Shown: positions 53,368 through 63,739 of the stretch, one piece after another | Layout of the letters: every line of letters starts with the position of its first letter | Position numbering within the stretch: position 1 is the stretch's first letter | NCBI GenBank assembly: GCA_948146395.1 | Contig: OX411548.1 | Coordinates: 61,585,020-61,649,019 of the forward strand | DNA: 64,000 nt | Direction of reading: 5' to 3' | Origin: Fragum whitleyi | Taxonomy: Eukaryota > Mollusca > Bivalvia > Cardiida > Cardiidae | Position numbers and translations under genes: made by a program | Notes under the pieces: generated by a model | Told to the model about the DNA's origin: nothing | Database searches by the model: none | What the model saw: only the letters and a program-made list of their open reading frames with translations

Positions 53368-53434
53368 GGCTCATTACGAAACAGTTGAAACTGCCAATAA
53401 ACATATAGGCAGTAACAGCTGGTTCGCGCTGAGC
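53368..53434. mobile_element. Foldback MITE, ACTGCCTATA subtype
   Basis: GGCTCATTACGAAACAGTTG-AAACTGCC against GGCAGTAACAGCTGGTTCGC-GCTGAGCC. Confidence 0.7.
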
Positions 53435-53807
53435 CATCAACATATGGATAGTATCGATAGTTCATATACTTTCATTGTCAAAAATATTTATAATATATGC
53501 AAGTAATGATCATGCTGCTTTTTATGGCAATGTATGAGAAATATTGAAGATTTGTTCAATTGTATTGCCAATAATATATTGATCACTTGGCCACATTTGA
53601 GAGTTACAATTTTCTGAAAATTGAGGGTTGTGAAGAGAAAAACGATTTTTTGAAGTATAGGGTTAAATTACCAGTGGAATCGGTTTTACATCTTCATAAA
53701 GGGAGTGCTTTAATAAAATTTCATTTATTTCAAGATCAATTAAACTGTGATGGAGTTCATTATCGAACTGTTTTGGTGCATCATCCAACCCTTCTCTTAG
53801 ATGATAA

Positions 53808-54030
53808 TTGACCCTTTCTTATAGCTGTTTTTAGAAACTTTGAACCTGTCCAAATTCAAAAAAGGTTGCAGATGATGATTAAAAATTGGAGCAATTTGAA
53901 AAGATTTAATAAGTCTCCAATATTTAAGAACACATATTGTGTTACGAGCTATTTCTTTTTTTTTTGTCACAATATTTTCTAGGGTGTAAAATAACAGGGA
54001 CCTAAAAGCCTTGGGATAAGCAATGGGATA
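53808..54030. mobile_element. Decayed TTAA family A MITE
   Basis: ATTGACCCTTTCTTATAGCT, GAACCTGTCCAAATTCAAAA, AGGTTGCAGATGATG, TCACAATATTTTCTAGGGTG and TAACAGGGACC follow the order of blocks in 54739-54968. The TTAA ends are lost. Confidence 0.6.
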
Positions 54031-54197
54031 ACTCAACTCTTTTTCAGGAGACAAAAAAAATGTTTAGAATTAATGACGTTAGAAAATTCTGAGCCAGACT
54101 CGGGTTAAAATATCCAAAAAAAATTACAATTTGTATTAAACTGAATTTAAATTTAGCGCGATAAGAGAACGAATAGAGAGTTGAGTAAGAATTATTT

Positions 54198-54414
54198 TTG
54201 ACCCGTCCAACGCGCAAGAAGTGACCTGTGTAGTGTTTGAAGTGTTGACCCTGGTCAGACTGCGCATATTGCGCAGACGGACTAAGGTCAAAACCTACCC
54301 TTCTCTGAAAATATATTTGAAATGCGACCTCTGGTTCACTTGTTCTAGGATCAAGTTTTTTTTCAAAAGTTTATTTTACAGTGTTCCCAGATGTTTATCT
54401 CTTGATAAGTCACA
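54198..54414. mobile_element. GACCATCTGGG MITE, partly deleted
   Basis: TTGACCCGTCCAACGCGCAA to GTTCCCAGATG..GATAAGTCACA. The core CCTGGTCAGACTGCGCATAT-TGCGCAGACGGACTAAGG is intact. Confidence 0.65.
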
Positions 54415-54738
54415 TTTTCTTTCTATAAGGACTGAACATAAAATGTATTTTCCTCATAAAGAACAATGGGCATTTTACCTCTTGAAAAGTTTTTTTTCTT
54501 TTTTTTCAAAGTCATAGAAATCAAATTATCCTTATTTAGAAATTTGACATACGGTAATTATGTTAGATTGATGCTGGCAAGTTCTGACAAAAAAGTCTCA
54601 ATTGAGAAATGTCTGTCCTTTAATGTTTTGTTTGAAGTGACAAGATTGATTTCAGTTTTAAAATACTTAACTTATTTCTATTCAAAATAGACTATCTGGT
54701 CAGGTTCCCTGGTAAAGAAAATCCTCAATCATGAACAA

Positions 54739-54968
54739 TTAACACTTTCTAGTTTTCCAAATTTTGTACCTGTCCAAATTCAAAGGTTTTGCAGACGAAA
54801 ATTTAAAGTGGATTTAATTTGAAAAATAACCATTTAGTAGGGTAGAAAATAGTGTGGAATAAGAAGAAATTGCTTGTCAGAAGCAATTTCTTCTTTTTTT
54901 CCACAATGTTTTCTCAATCATAAAATCACAGGCACGTAAAAAGCAGGGATTAAACAGCAAAGGGTTAA
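54739..54968. mobile_element. TTAA MITE, family A
   Basis: TTAACACTTTCTAGTTTTCC to AAACAGCAAAGGGTTAA. Same orientation as 27501-27729. Confidence 0.8.
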
Positions 54969-54974
54969 GAGAAT

Positions 54975-55262
54975 AATCCATGAACTGATCAAAGCCACCG
55001 TCATGGACAGTGGTAGCAAGTTAGACTATCAATTAAAAGGTCCCAGGTTCAATTCCCAATGGCGGCAACCATCCTTTCCTACTATTTGTCTCTCACTAAT
55101 GGGTTGATATCTGTAGACCTATGTGGAATAGCAGATGGAGATGAGGAAAGGATGTAATGGTTTTGGAAATACCAGGAGATGCTCCAGCCACTGCGATACA
55201 ACTGAAAGATTTTGAATGCTGCGTAAACTCCATTCAAACAAACAAAAAATCCATAAACTGAT
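54975..55262 (+). mobile_element. tRNA-SINE with 15-bp target duplication
   Basis: AATCCATGAACTGAT (54975-54989) and AATCCATAAACTGAT (55248-55262), 14 of 15 matching. Head GCCACCGTCATGGACAGTGG, B box GGTTCAATTCCC. The body is shortened around GGTTTTGGAAATACCAGGAG. Tail CATTCAAACAAACAAA. Confidence 0.85.
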
Positions 55263-55549
55263 AAAGAGGATTCATGAATAACAAAATTGTAGTTCAATTA
55301 GTAAGTGTTCATGAACTTAAATTTTCAGAACTGTAACTGCAGTTTATTCCCAATTTATCATTCAGAGAAGCTATCTGTTATTGTTGAATTTCAAAAGGAA
55401 AGTTGTTGACACTAAACTCCCATGGCTAGCTGTGCGAAACAGACAGACCTAAAACAGCCTTGGTTTTGTGCGCAATGGTCATAGCAGATCAAGAACTTGT
55501 TGTGTACCTTTTCATTTGTAAGTTAAAAGCGTGAGAGCTCTGGGCAATT

Positions 55550-55859
55550 AAATGCAAAAGCCATCGTCATAGCCCAGTTGGTAGCATGTCAGACTGTTAA
55601 TCTAAAGGTCCCTGGGTCGATCCAGAACGGCAGGGCTCATCCATTCAGACTATTCATCTCCCACCAATGGTTTGATAAATCCTAGAACTATAAGGGATGG
55701 CAGCTGAAGGCTAGGAAAGGATGAACTGGTTATACTGGTGTGGGAAATACCAGGAATCTATTGTTAGGTTCTCTAGCCTTCAAGAATTATAACAAAAAGA
55801 TTATCAAAAGGTGTAAAACCCCATTAAAACAACAACTAAAATAGAAAATAAAATGCAAA
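55550..55859 (+). mobile_element. tRNA-SINE with 9-bp flanking repeat
   Basis: AAATGCAAA on both sides (55550-55558, 55851-55859). Head GCCATCGTCATAGCCCAGTT-GGTAGCATGTCAGACTGTTA, a mutated B box, diverged body and tail CATTAAAACAACAACTAAA. This is among the older copies. Confidence 0.75.
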
Positions 55860-55984
55860 CCTTTCAAATGGCTCCAACAAAATCTAATATATTGATAATA
55901 ATATTGACAATAATATAAGATCAATTTTGGATGTTTTCTATACATGATCAATAATATTGCCAATCTGTAGGATTGAAGTATTGG

Positions 55985-56345
55985 TCAAAACAGAGTTATA
56001 GATAAAAGGGGTAAAGCCAATCTAAAATCTTCATTTCTCTTCAAAACTATATGTTGGTTTAAACCTATTTATTTTACATCAATTGGGAAACAAGTTTGAA
56101 CAACTTAGATTAATCCCTCTAAATTCTGCTTCCTGGAAAATTCACAAGTACAATTGCCGAATGTGTGATCAAGAGGCCGAAGCGCTTCCTCTATATTCTA
56201 ATCCCTATGTTGTTGGTACTCATTTGAATCATCTTTACAAGACAATTACAATGAGTACCAACAGCATAGGTTTAATACTACTATGATTGAGATACTTAGA
56301 TCTAAATTCCCCAAAAAAAAAAGTCTGTAAAAAAAAAAAAAAAAT
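55985..56345. mobile_element. Foldback repeat, TTGTGGGTACTCATT family, plus A-rich tract
   Basis: Core AATCCCTATGTTGTTGGTAC-TCATTTGAATCATCTTTACA against AATTACAATGAGTACCAACA-GCATAGGTTTAA (56200-56278). The outer GATAAAAGGGGTAAAGCCAA matches 21320-21345. Poly-A runs lie at 56315-56343. Confidence 0.6.
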
Positions 56346-56579
56346 AGGAACCTGTTGCAGTCACATTCAAAGAGTAAATTTTGAAAGCTATTTGCCAATG
56401 AAATTGTCGATAATATAAAAATCAATCTTCAGTATTGCCCTTTTGCAATGATCAATAAAATTTGCAATCTATAAATTGGCAAATTATCAATCAAGTATGA
56501 TGGAAGATTGATTGAATGTTATTATCAAAATTATAGTCAAAAGTATTACACATTTCTGAGTTTTTAAAGAGTCGAGTGT

Positions 56580-56935
56580 GAATGCTCTGGGACATTTAAT
56601 GTAAAGCATTAAAAGTCCCAGTTGGGAACCGACAGTCATGTATCATTTCACCATTGTCATGATTATTTCATATATAAGTTGATCACATGTATAGATAGCG
56701 AGGAGAGAATAAAAAATGTCTCGGAAATTTAACAAAAGAAATCATCCATTCTGACTGTCCATTGAAGTGGCATAACAGCTATATCTAAATTAACGTCCTT
56801 AACTTGGCGATATTTTCAAGAATTATATAGTTCATAGATTTTCTATCATATATACAACCTTTCAGAATAGGGCTCTAAAAGAGAGGGTTCAGCAATGTAT
56901 TAGAAACCATTATAAGCTTGACTGTTTTGGAACAA
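56580..56935. other. Unique AT-rich intron sequence
   Basis: Nothing recognised. Confidence 0.45.
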
Positions 56936-56939
56936 AAAG

Positions 56940-57140
56940 TCAGGCTATTGTCATCACCTTGGTGTTGGTGTTGGCATTGGCGTTAACATGCCGCACCCGT
57001 TGATCATATAGGTATGACCAAGGGGAAAGTTTGTCTCTCACACACACACACACACTCACTACTCTGTTGTTATTCAATCTACATTTTTGAAACATGGCAT
57101 GCGTGTACCCAACCACAAGGGCTATCCAGACTATCAAGGG
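56940..57140 (+). mobile_element. Decayed 'GGGGGATAACTC' repeat with (CA)n
   Basis: ATCACCTTGGTGTTGGTGTT-GGCATTGG, a (CA)n run at 57041-57054, and CTATCAAGGGGAATAACTGA resemble the order of blocks at 60995-61277. Confidence 0.4.
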
Positions 57141-57329
57141 GAATAACTGAAAGTATTATTGTAAGGACTAAACCCCTTTTTCCAACTGAATTTTTTTTAG
57201 GCAAACTTTCATCTCACATTTAATGTAGGCCATTGTGACACAAATCAATTATCTCTAACCTATACACATAAAATGATTAACAGTATTAGCAGCTATATAG
57301 TGGCTAAGATTTAACATTTTGGAAGTTCA

Positions 57330-57662
57330 GGGCCTGTGGTGTTAAAACTTTTCTCAGACTCAAATGAGAATCTTCTCAAATTCTGAATTTGAATCATTGT
57401 ATAAAAATAAAGATAATATTAATAAGTTGTTATTTATAACAAGTTAATATTATCTTTTATGCCAATACGTAAAAATGAGTATTAAAACAGAATGTAACAG
57501 CTTTAATCTCAAATTGAAATTTGAGATAATTTGAACTGAGAATGGGAAAATGTTAATAACCTTGGGCCCTGGTGTGAGTAACAACAGGAAACCATTGATT
57601 GGACCACAAGTCTCTGAAATAATGTTGAAAGTGGTGTCAAACCCCATAAAAACAAATAACAA
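57330..57662. mobile_element. AT hairpin followed by a decayed SINE tail
   Basis: AATAAAGATAATATTAA (57406-) is mirrored by TTAATATTATCTTTTAT (to 57460). At 57573-57662, ACAGGAAACCATTGATTGGA and GTTGAAAGTGGTGTCAAACC-CCATAAAAACAAATAACAAA is a diverged SINE 3' end. Confidence 0.45.
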
Positions 57663-57664
57663 AT

Positions 57665-58600
57665 CATCATTGTTTATGACAGGCAAAAAGTCTCACTGCA
57701 AATTACTTTTCATGGCAGAGAAATTGAAATATGTTTCTACACAAACTTTGTTGTATAAGTTTTCGGAATGAGACAAATGGACTACAGTAATTTGAAGGAA
57801 TTAGACCTGACATAATAGCTTCCAAGTACACTCTGTAAACTAAAAATCCTGTAAATTATTCAAAGCGGCAAAGAAATAAAAATATAGAGTTGTTAAACAC
57901 ATTGGCTGCAAGAAGAGCGAAAAATTGCTTTTAAGGTCCTCCAAGGCAACCAAAGTGTAATAAAATTGTGGTTCAGACCATGGGAAGTAATTGACTTTTG
58001 CCTGTCCATGCCCTTGGCCACATAATAAATAATAGTTTACATTGATTTTTGCTTACCATTTTTTTTTCCAAAAGATAGAAAAGCATTGTTTTACTTTATT
58101 GAGTTTTGGTTTTGTACACTGTTGGATAAAACCTGTTTGTTTACACACAAGAATGTTGCTGTTTGGCTAAATTGAATACCAAAGGTGTTCTCAGATGGTT
58201 ATTTGAATAAGCCTTTTATGATGTGCTTCTATACCATAAAAGTTCTTAGAAATGTCCATTCTCTAATGAATACCTTTACAATATGGCATAATACTGCAAG
58301 AGTGAAATTACATTATTTTTGGTATTTCAAAGGGCAAAACACTTAATAGCCATCCCCAGATCACCCAGCTGTAAAATTGGGTAGCACTGTGCTAAATTAG
58401 TATAAACTTACTTAAGGTGTTATAACTCTAGTGAAATCATGATCACTTTGTAAATGAGCTCAGAGGGTAAAGCTTCACTTTCTCTCTGGTGTTAAAATGA
58501 CATCATAGTGCATGTGATGAGGTCATTTGACAGTTTGTATTCTATGTTGCATGGAAAAGATTTTAAGTTATATATCAAGAGCTTATCACTTCTTTTTCAG
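57665..58600. other. Last kilobase of the 49-kb intron
   Basis: No repeat recognised except a block near 58333 shared with 6985. The immediate 60 bp before exon B are free of transposons. Confidence 0.5.
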
Positions 58601-58685
58601 GAACTTCCTCTAGAAGATTTGAAGAGAAGATGTTTAGAAGAACTAGAAGTTATGTCCAAGAAGAGAATAAGAAGGATTCTGGCAG
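58601..58685 (+). CDS. CAAP1: CAAP1-like gene, internal exon B (partial CDS, 28 codons + 1 nt)
   Basis: Internal exon of 85 bp. The acceptor is a good pyrimidine tract, CTTCTTTTTCAG (AG at 58599-58600), and the donor is GGCAG|GTAAAT with GT at 58686-58687. It opens in phase 0, matching the phase-0 end of exon A, and leaves in phase 1, splitting a Gly codon. Translation starts ELPLEDLKRRCLEELEVMSK and ends KRIRRILA(G). It matches the CAAP1 segment that directly follows LPDVLK in the human protein (xxxIEEIKxLCxEQLELxSxKKIxxILEG), so no residues appear to be missing and no exon need be sought between 9384 and 58601. Conserved features seen are the Leu/Glu/Lys heptad-like helix, the central Cys and the SxKxI...IL ending. 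In-frame codons before 58601, including the ATG at 58508, are intronic. Later exons lie beyond the window. Confidence 0.85.
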
Positions 58686-59276
58686 GTAAATATCGCATCC
58701 TGAAAAGTAAAGGAACCAGAAAATTGTACACAAATTGGACCTTTAAAAATTACCTTGACCTAGAAGATTGGTGACCATGAAATTTATATTCCAACAGAAA
58801 CAAAAAATCACATGAAATATCAAGTCTGTTACTACTTACAATTCAAAATATATGGCCAATATAGAATATCTTTTAGAAACATGCCCTTGACATTGAAAAT
58901 TGACATTTTTTTCAATGAAAGGTTGATTTTGAAAGTGGCATTAAACCCATTACAAAACAACGAATTCCACAAGTGTCTTGTCACAGACAATACATATGTG
59001 AAATATGAAAGCCCTTTCGCTATTCATTCCAAATTTTACATGGGACTTGCGTTTTATTTTCAAACACATTTTATTTTCAAACACATTGGACAAATTACCT
59101 ATTTCATGTAACATGAACTTTGAAAACAGCGTTGACCTTGAATAATGACCTTAAAATTTATACCTACAAAGGTTTTGTCACAAGCAATTTTCTTGTAAAA
59201 TTTTATTAGTATCACTCCAAAGTCATGGCCAATTTTAAGATTTTTAGTGGACATACACTAACTTTCAACTTACTAT

Positions 59277-59505
59277 TTAACCCTTTGCTGTTAAATCCCT
59301 GCTTTTTACGTACCTGTGATTTTTTAATTGAGAAAACATTGTGAAAAAAGAAGAAATTGCTTCTGACAAGCAATTTCTTCTTTTTCCACACTATTTTCTA
59401 CCGTACTGAATGGTTATATTTCAAATTAAATCCACTTTAAACTTTCGTCTGCAAAACCTTTGAATTTGGACAGGTCCAAAATTTTGTAAAACAGGAAAGT
59501 GTTAA
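59277..59505. mobile_element. TTAA MITE, family A
   Basis: TTAACCCTTTGCTGTTAAAT to AAACAGGAAAGTGTTAA with TTAA at both ends. Same orientation as 4757-4985. Confidence 0.85.
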
Positions 59506-59509
59506 CAGA

Positions 59510-60135
59510 CAAACAGAAAACCAAACAGGGCAAAAGTAATATTCATCTAATCCATCGAGGGGTGGGGGCATAAAAAATGAAGATAATTATCAAATCTGAT
59601 GAACTGTCTAAAATCTTTGAACTGTTATATTGTGTATTGGGGCACTGAGCTCTTCAAATCTCATGGTTATTTGAAAATCCATCAATTACCAAAGGTCATA
59701 CCAGAAGTTCTTGAAATGGCCAAGATGGAATTCACATTTATCTTAATTTAAGTTTAACATCTTGCCAGGCTTCAAGGATGCTCCCAGTTTAATCTAAACA
59801 TTTCATTTTAAACATATTTTCGATGATTTTTGAAAACAAACATTTCCAGGTAATTTCAAGTGGTTAGAGTGTGCTGTGGTGATTAGTTGAAATTCCTGGC
59901 CTTTTGACCTACTGAGTAAACAGTAATCAACATCTTTATTTCTGCCAGATTTTGGAACCTATGGTCAAGTGGAACATGACTGGAAATAAATCAGAACTAA
60001 GTTATTCAAAATTTGATACTTATTTATTTGAACAATGAGAAAAACTTGTCATCATTCAAGCTGTTACGGAAATCGGAAATTGACGATAGACCTCTAACCT
60101 TTTTCTCAGAGCTTTAAAAGAGGATATTTACATTT
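59510..60135. other. Unique intron sequence
   Basis: Nothing recognised. Confidence 0.45.
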
Positions 60136-60269
60136 AGATACTTTAAACTTGGCCGTTCTTCGGAAAAAAACACATAGGTCTTGCAATATATAGCTTGGTG
60201 TTGTTATTGAGGAAAAATTATGAGATTTTGTGATATTTCTTGTATTACTCAAGGCATTTGCTTGAAACT

Positions 60270-60575
60270 TGGAACTCATACTGCTGCCGTCATAGTGCAT
60301 TTGAAGGCATGTCAGACTGTTAATCTAGAGGTCCAGGGTTCCATCCCCAACGGTGGCACTCATCTTTTCCGACTATTTGTCTCTTACCAATGGGTTGATA
60401 ATTGTAGACCTATGTGAGATAGCAGCTGGAGGCTAGGAAAGGATGTGATGGTTGTACTGGTGAGAGAAATACCAGGAATCCATTGTAAGATGCGCCAGCC
60501 GCCGTGACATAACTGAAAAAATGTTGAAAGTGGAGTTAAACTCCATTCAATCAATCAATCAATGGAACTCATACT
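60270..60575 (+). mobile_element. Full-length tRNA-SINE with perfect 13-bp target duplication (reference copy)
   Basis: TGGAACTCATACT at 60270-60282 and 60563-60575 flank 280 bp. Head GCTGCCGTCATAGTGCATTT with CAGACTGTTAATCTAGAGG, B box GGTTCCATCCCC. Body TTGTCTCTTACCAATGGGTT, AGACCTATGTGAGATAGCAG, AGGATGTGATGGTTGTACTG and GAAATACCAGGAATCCATTG. Tail CATTCAATCAATCAATCAA. It split an older 'GGGGGATAACTC' repeat (60140-60282). Confidence 0.95.
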
Positions 60576-60639
60576 ATTGAAAGAGTAACATAAACTGTCA
60601 ATGGGTACAACTAAATCAAGATACATTTTATACAATTTA

Positions 60640-60892
60640 TGCCCCTGCATCAAAGCATAGAGGACATACTGTTTCAATATTGACCTTCTGACTGTCTGCC
60701 TGCCTGCAAAACTTAATCAAAAGATTTAACATGGCCAAATACTTCAAATCTATTCAAGATACAATGCTTATGTGTGGTATGACGATAGATCTTGATGGTG
60801 CTTTTCTACAGATACCAAGGTCATCTGTCAAGGTTAAAGTTATAAAAAAAATGCCGTTTTGGGGACATCTGTGTTTCACAAACACATTTTGT
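60640..60892 (+). mobile_element. Helentron-like element, GTGTTTCACAAACACA-ended family
   Basis: Starts GCCCCTGCATCAAAGCATAG, with GACTGTCTGCCTGCCTGCAA, TGTGTGGTATGACGATAGAT and AAGGTCATCTGTCAAGGTTA. It ends in the hairpin TGTGTTTCACAAACACA and TTTTGTTTGACTTAG. Confidence 0.65.
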
Positions 60893-60994
60893 TTGACTTA
60901 GATTTTTATTCCAAAATGTTCCAAGAGTCAAACTTGGCCTAGGCACCCACAGGCTGCTGTGATTTTAGGTGTTTATTACATTGGCTGTTTTCAG

Positions 60995-61277
60995 AGAAAA
61001 CTCAAGGTATTGCTATAGCCTTGGTGTCGTTGTCGCTGTTGTTGTTGTCCTCGTCGTGCAAAACTTTTACATTTTGTGATATCTCTAGTTCTGCTGAAGG
61101 CATTCACTTTAAACTTGACACACATGTTCACCATCAAAAGAAAAACCTGTACTTTCAAGGGGGATAACTCTAGATGCATTTTGTGCAAATTTTGCCCCTT
61201 TTTCGATTAGACTTTTTTTCCAACATCCAGGACTCATCAGCTGAGCATAGGTAAACATAGGCAGTGCTCTTGTTTTA
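60995..61277 (+). mobile_element. 'GGGGGATAACTC' repeat (best copy)
   Basis: GGTATTGCTATAGCCTTGGT, GTTGTTGTTGTCC, TTTACATTTTGTGATATCTC, CTGCTGAAGGCATTCACTTT and TCAAGGGGGATAACTCTAGA. It ends GCATAGGTAAACATAGGCAG-TGCTCTTGTTTT. Confidence 0.6.
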
Positions 61278-61426
61278 TTTCTTGAAATGTTTGTTATATT
61301 GCTGTTTAAGCAATTTTAAAAAAATGAATAGAAAAGAATTAATGGGGCAGAGCCTTGATCAACAACTAATTGATGAAAGGGTTATTTGGTCTGTAAGGAC
61401 AAAAACTGTATCTGGTCTGTTGAACA

Positions 61427-61671
61427 AAGCCAGTGCATGAGATTTAAAACAATTCGAAATATGCCTAAAGCAAAAACTCTGACTAGCCTGTGCATCCGCA
61501 CAGTCTGATCAGAGTCTTCACTGTGCTTTTAGTAGCTAGATAAGGTCTTAAAGTATCTGTAGACCATCAGGTTACTTTGTATTTTTAAAAACTATGTGGC
61601 TTTTTATGTTGCTCAATGTTTGCACCTTCCGCACATTCCAAATTGTTGGAAATGTCACGCGCAAGCTCAAT
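61427..61671. mobile_element. TIR MITE, TTGAGCCTGTGCATGA family
   Basis: AACAAAGCCAGTGCATGAGA-TTTAAAACAATT against AAATTGTTGGAAATGTCACG-CGCAAGCTCAA. Core GACTAGCCTGTGCATCCGCA-CAGTCTGATCAGAGTC. Confidence 0.7.
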
Positions 61672-61674
61672 TAT

Positions 61675-62115
61675 AACAAAGTATTTACACAGACATTAGA
61701 AAATTAAAACAGTCAGATCTTGATTTAGAATAAATCCTTTTAACTGAATAGTTTCCTTGGAAACAGTTTGAAGGTTTTTCCAGAAGTCAATAATAAAAAG
61801 ATCAAAAATCTACATTAAAACCTTTACTCTGTGTGCTGGGTATTTAAAGATGAAATTAGATTTATTCTATAGAGATCATAAGGTTGGCTAATAGATAATG
61901 AAATTTGTTGCCCAGTCAATAGAAATACTAAGTCAGCGCTTAACATGGCTAAATAAGAAATATTCAATATCATAGAGTTAATGTGCTTTAAGCTATTTGA
62001 AGTAAAATATGTTCTAATAAAAAAGATGTTTCAAATATTTAATCTTTAAGTTAGCAAAGCACCTGAACAAACAATTGACCTTAACCATAAACACAAAAAA
62101 TAGAAATAGAAGAAC
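61675..62115. other. Unique AT-rich intron sequence
   Basis: Nothing recognised. Confidence 0.45.
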
Positions 62116-62117
62116 GT

Positions 62118-62240
62118 TTTTTGCCCCCACATTGAAAGATCTGGGGCATATTGCTTTACCGTTGTCTGTCTGTCTGTCAGTCTGTCTGGTACATTTCCGC
62201 TTCTTACCGTTTGTTTCAAACAAGGTATGGGCAGTCACAC
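62118..62240 (+). mobile_element. Helentron-like leader fragment
   Basis: TTGCCCCCACATTGAAAGAT-CTGGGGCATATTGC hairpin followed by (GTCT)n (GTTGTCTGTCTGTCTGTCAG). The core and 3' end are missing. Confidence 0.5.
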
Positions 62241-62339
62241 AGAAAGCATAAAAGGTCTTACATTGCAGAATATAAGCTTCATTTGAGTTGCAAACATTGA
62301 AATGTGTAGATTATACCGGAAAATGATTTGCAGTACCAC

Positions 62340-62490
62340 CAATGTAGGCAAGGTATGCATGTAAAGGATCTCGCCCCCATGCAGGCCCAACAAGTCTAGG
62401 GGCCATAGCAGCCTCAGCCTGAGGATCCTGGTCCATCACTACTGCTAGATGAAGAAGGGCTCGGTTCTGCCGCTGACCTGATTGCACATT
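62340..62490. other. Locally GC-richer block
   Basis: GATCTCGCCCCCATGCAGGC, GGGGCCATAGCAGCCTCAGC and GGGCTCGGTTCTGCCGCTGA stand out from the AT-rich surroundings. No splice-flanked open frame; possibly a decayed repeat of unknown type. Confidence 0.35.
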
Positions 62491-63735
62491 TATGTTTTCT
62501 CATCAAAAGTTCAGAAACCACTTATTAATAAAGCCCAGCTTTTTGTACCTCAACTTCCTGGCACTCACAGTTAATCTTAGATCTACTTGCAGAACTTGAT
62601 AAACCTGAGAAACCTTGATTAGAACTTAACAAGGTTAAAACTTAAAGTGCTGTTAGATCACTGGGTTAAGCGGCTTGTTTCTACCCATGTTTTGTTATTG
62701 ATTCCTTGATAGATTGTGTGAAAATGTAAAGCAACCAAACATAACTTTAATGCCAAGTCAAAATTTTCCAAATTCTACGGGACACAAGAACATAGTGTGA
62801 ACCTAGAGTTAGGTGTTTATAAAGGTTGATTTTCATTCATTTCCTCAAAATACCATTGAAATATTTAAAAGCTTTTTATGCCTTTGTGTTATTTCATTGT
62901 TTTATTTTGATAAAATTTATGTAACTCCAGTAATAATAAATCCCCTTAAAATATATATGTATATATGTATTTACTTAAATAAAAACTCACTATGTTATCT
63001 GCTAATTTGTGAAAGGATTAAGGTTAACAAGAAAAACTGGTAAGATTATTCCAAATGGGCGAGTTGAGAAATTTTAAACCAAATTCTTAGCTTAATCTTT
63101 TCTTTAGACCTAAGCTTAATTCACAGCGTGAAAATCTTGGGAAGAAATCATTCAATTCTGAAATGAAGAGATTTTCAAAGTGAAGTGGAATTATTTAAAC
63201 CCATAGGTGTAATTTTCACAGGATCATGTGAGCTAATAATACTTCTTTAAAGTTTATTGCCAATTCAAAATTCTGTTGCTGATCAAATAGAAAGCCTCAG
63301 ATATTTTTGACCAATTCACAAATTCAAAAGATTTTCTTTAATTTAATTTTGTAGAATGAGAGTATACTTTGGAAAAAAAGAAAATATTAACCCACAATGG
63401 AGGTTAAAGTGATTAAGGAAAGTATTAAGAGATAGAATGACATATTTGTTGATTATTCTTTTCAATATCTGGACCCCAAGAAAATATTTCAAACCTGTTA
63501 ACCCTTTGGAGGTTTATTAAATTTAATTATTTCCATTCTCTATGTATTTAGGTTAATTCTTAAGGTTGTTTGATCACTATTTAGACTAAAACCATTCATC
63601 TTTAATATGAAAGTAAAATAAAAAAAAAAAGAGACTTTGAAATAGTAGGCAGAAATAAAGGAAAAAGAAAATCGCTTGATTTTATCATGTTTGCTTTTTC
63701 ATGCTAAAGTCCTCAGTAAGTCTCAACAAGCAAGA
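62490..63735. other. Unique AT-rich intron sequence
   Basis: Contains a short ATATATATGTATATATGTAT run at 62951-62970. Nothing else recognised. Confidence 0.45.
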
Positions 63736-63739
63736 CTTG

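Larger units (their letters stand above)
52440..53590. repeat. AT-rich zone of scattered CAATAATATTG motifs
   Basis: Motifs such as TTGGCAATAATATT, GATCAATAATATTATCAA and TTGTCAATAATACTTGATCA recur on both strands over 52455-53590 and again at 55880-55990 and 56400-56560. They look like a diverged minisatellite, of which 52848-53280 is the recently homogenised part. A tRNA-like arm (CTTGACCAAGAGGTCCCGAG-TTCAATTCC, 52611-52640) interrupts it. Confidence 0.55.
9385..58600 (+). other. 49,216-bp phase-0 intron of the CAAP1-like gene
   Basis: Defined by GTAAGA at 9385 and TTTTTCAG ending at 58600. Both flanking exons are in phase 0 and their translations join without a gap against the CAAP1 core, which is the main reason to call this one intron. 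It contains dozens of transposon-derived repeats and no nested gene I could recognise. Confidence 0.75.

Noticed and set aside
58812..59111. 99-residue frame just after exon B that could be a further exon
   Set aside because: The sequence (KYQVCYYLQFKIYGQY...) has no resemblance to the acidic, Ser-rich CAAP1 region expected next, and lacks a flanking acceptor/donor pair in the required phase.
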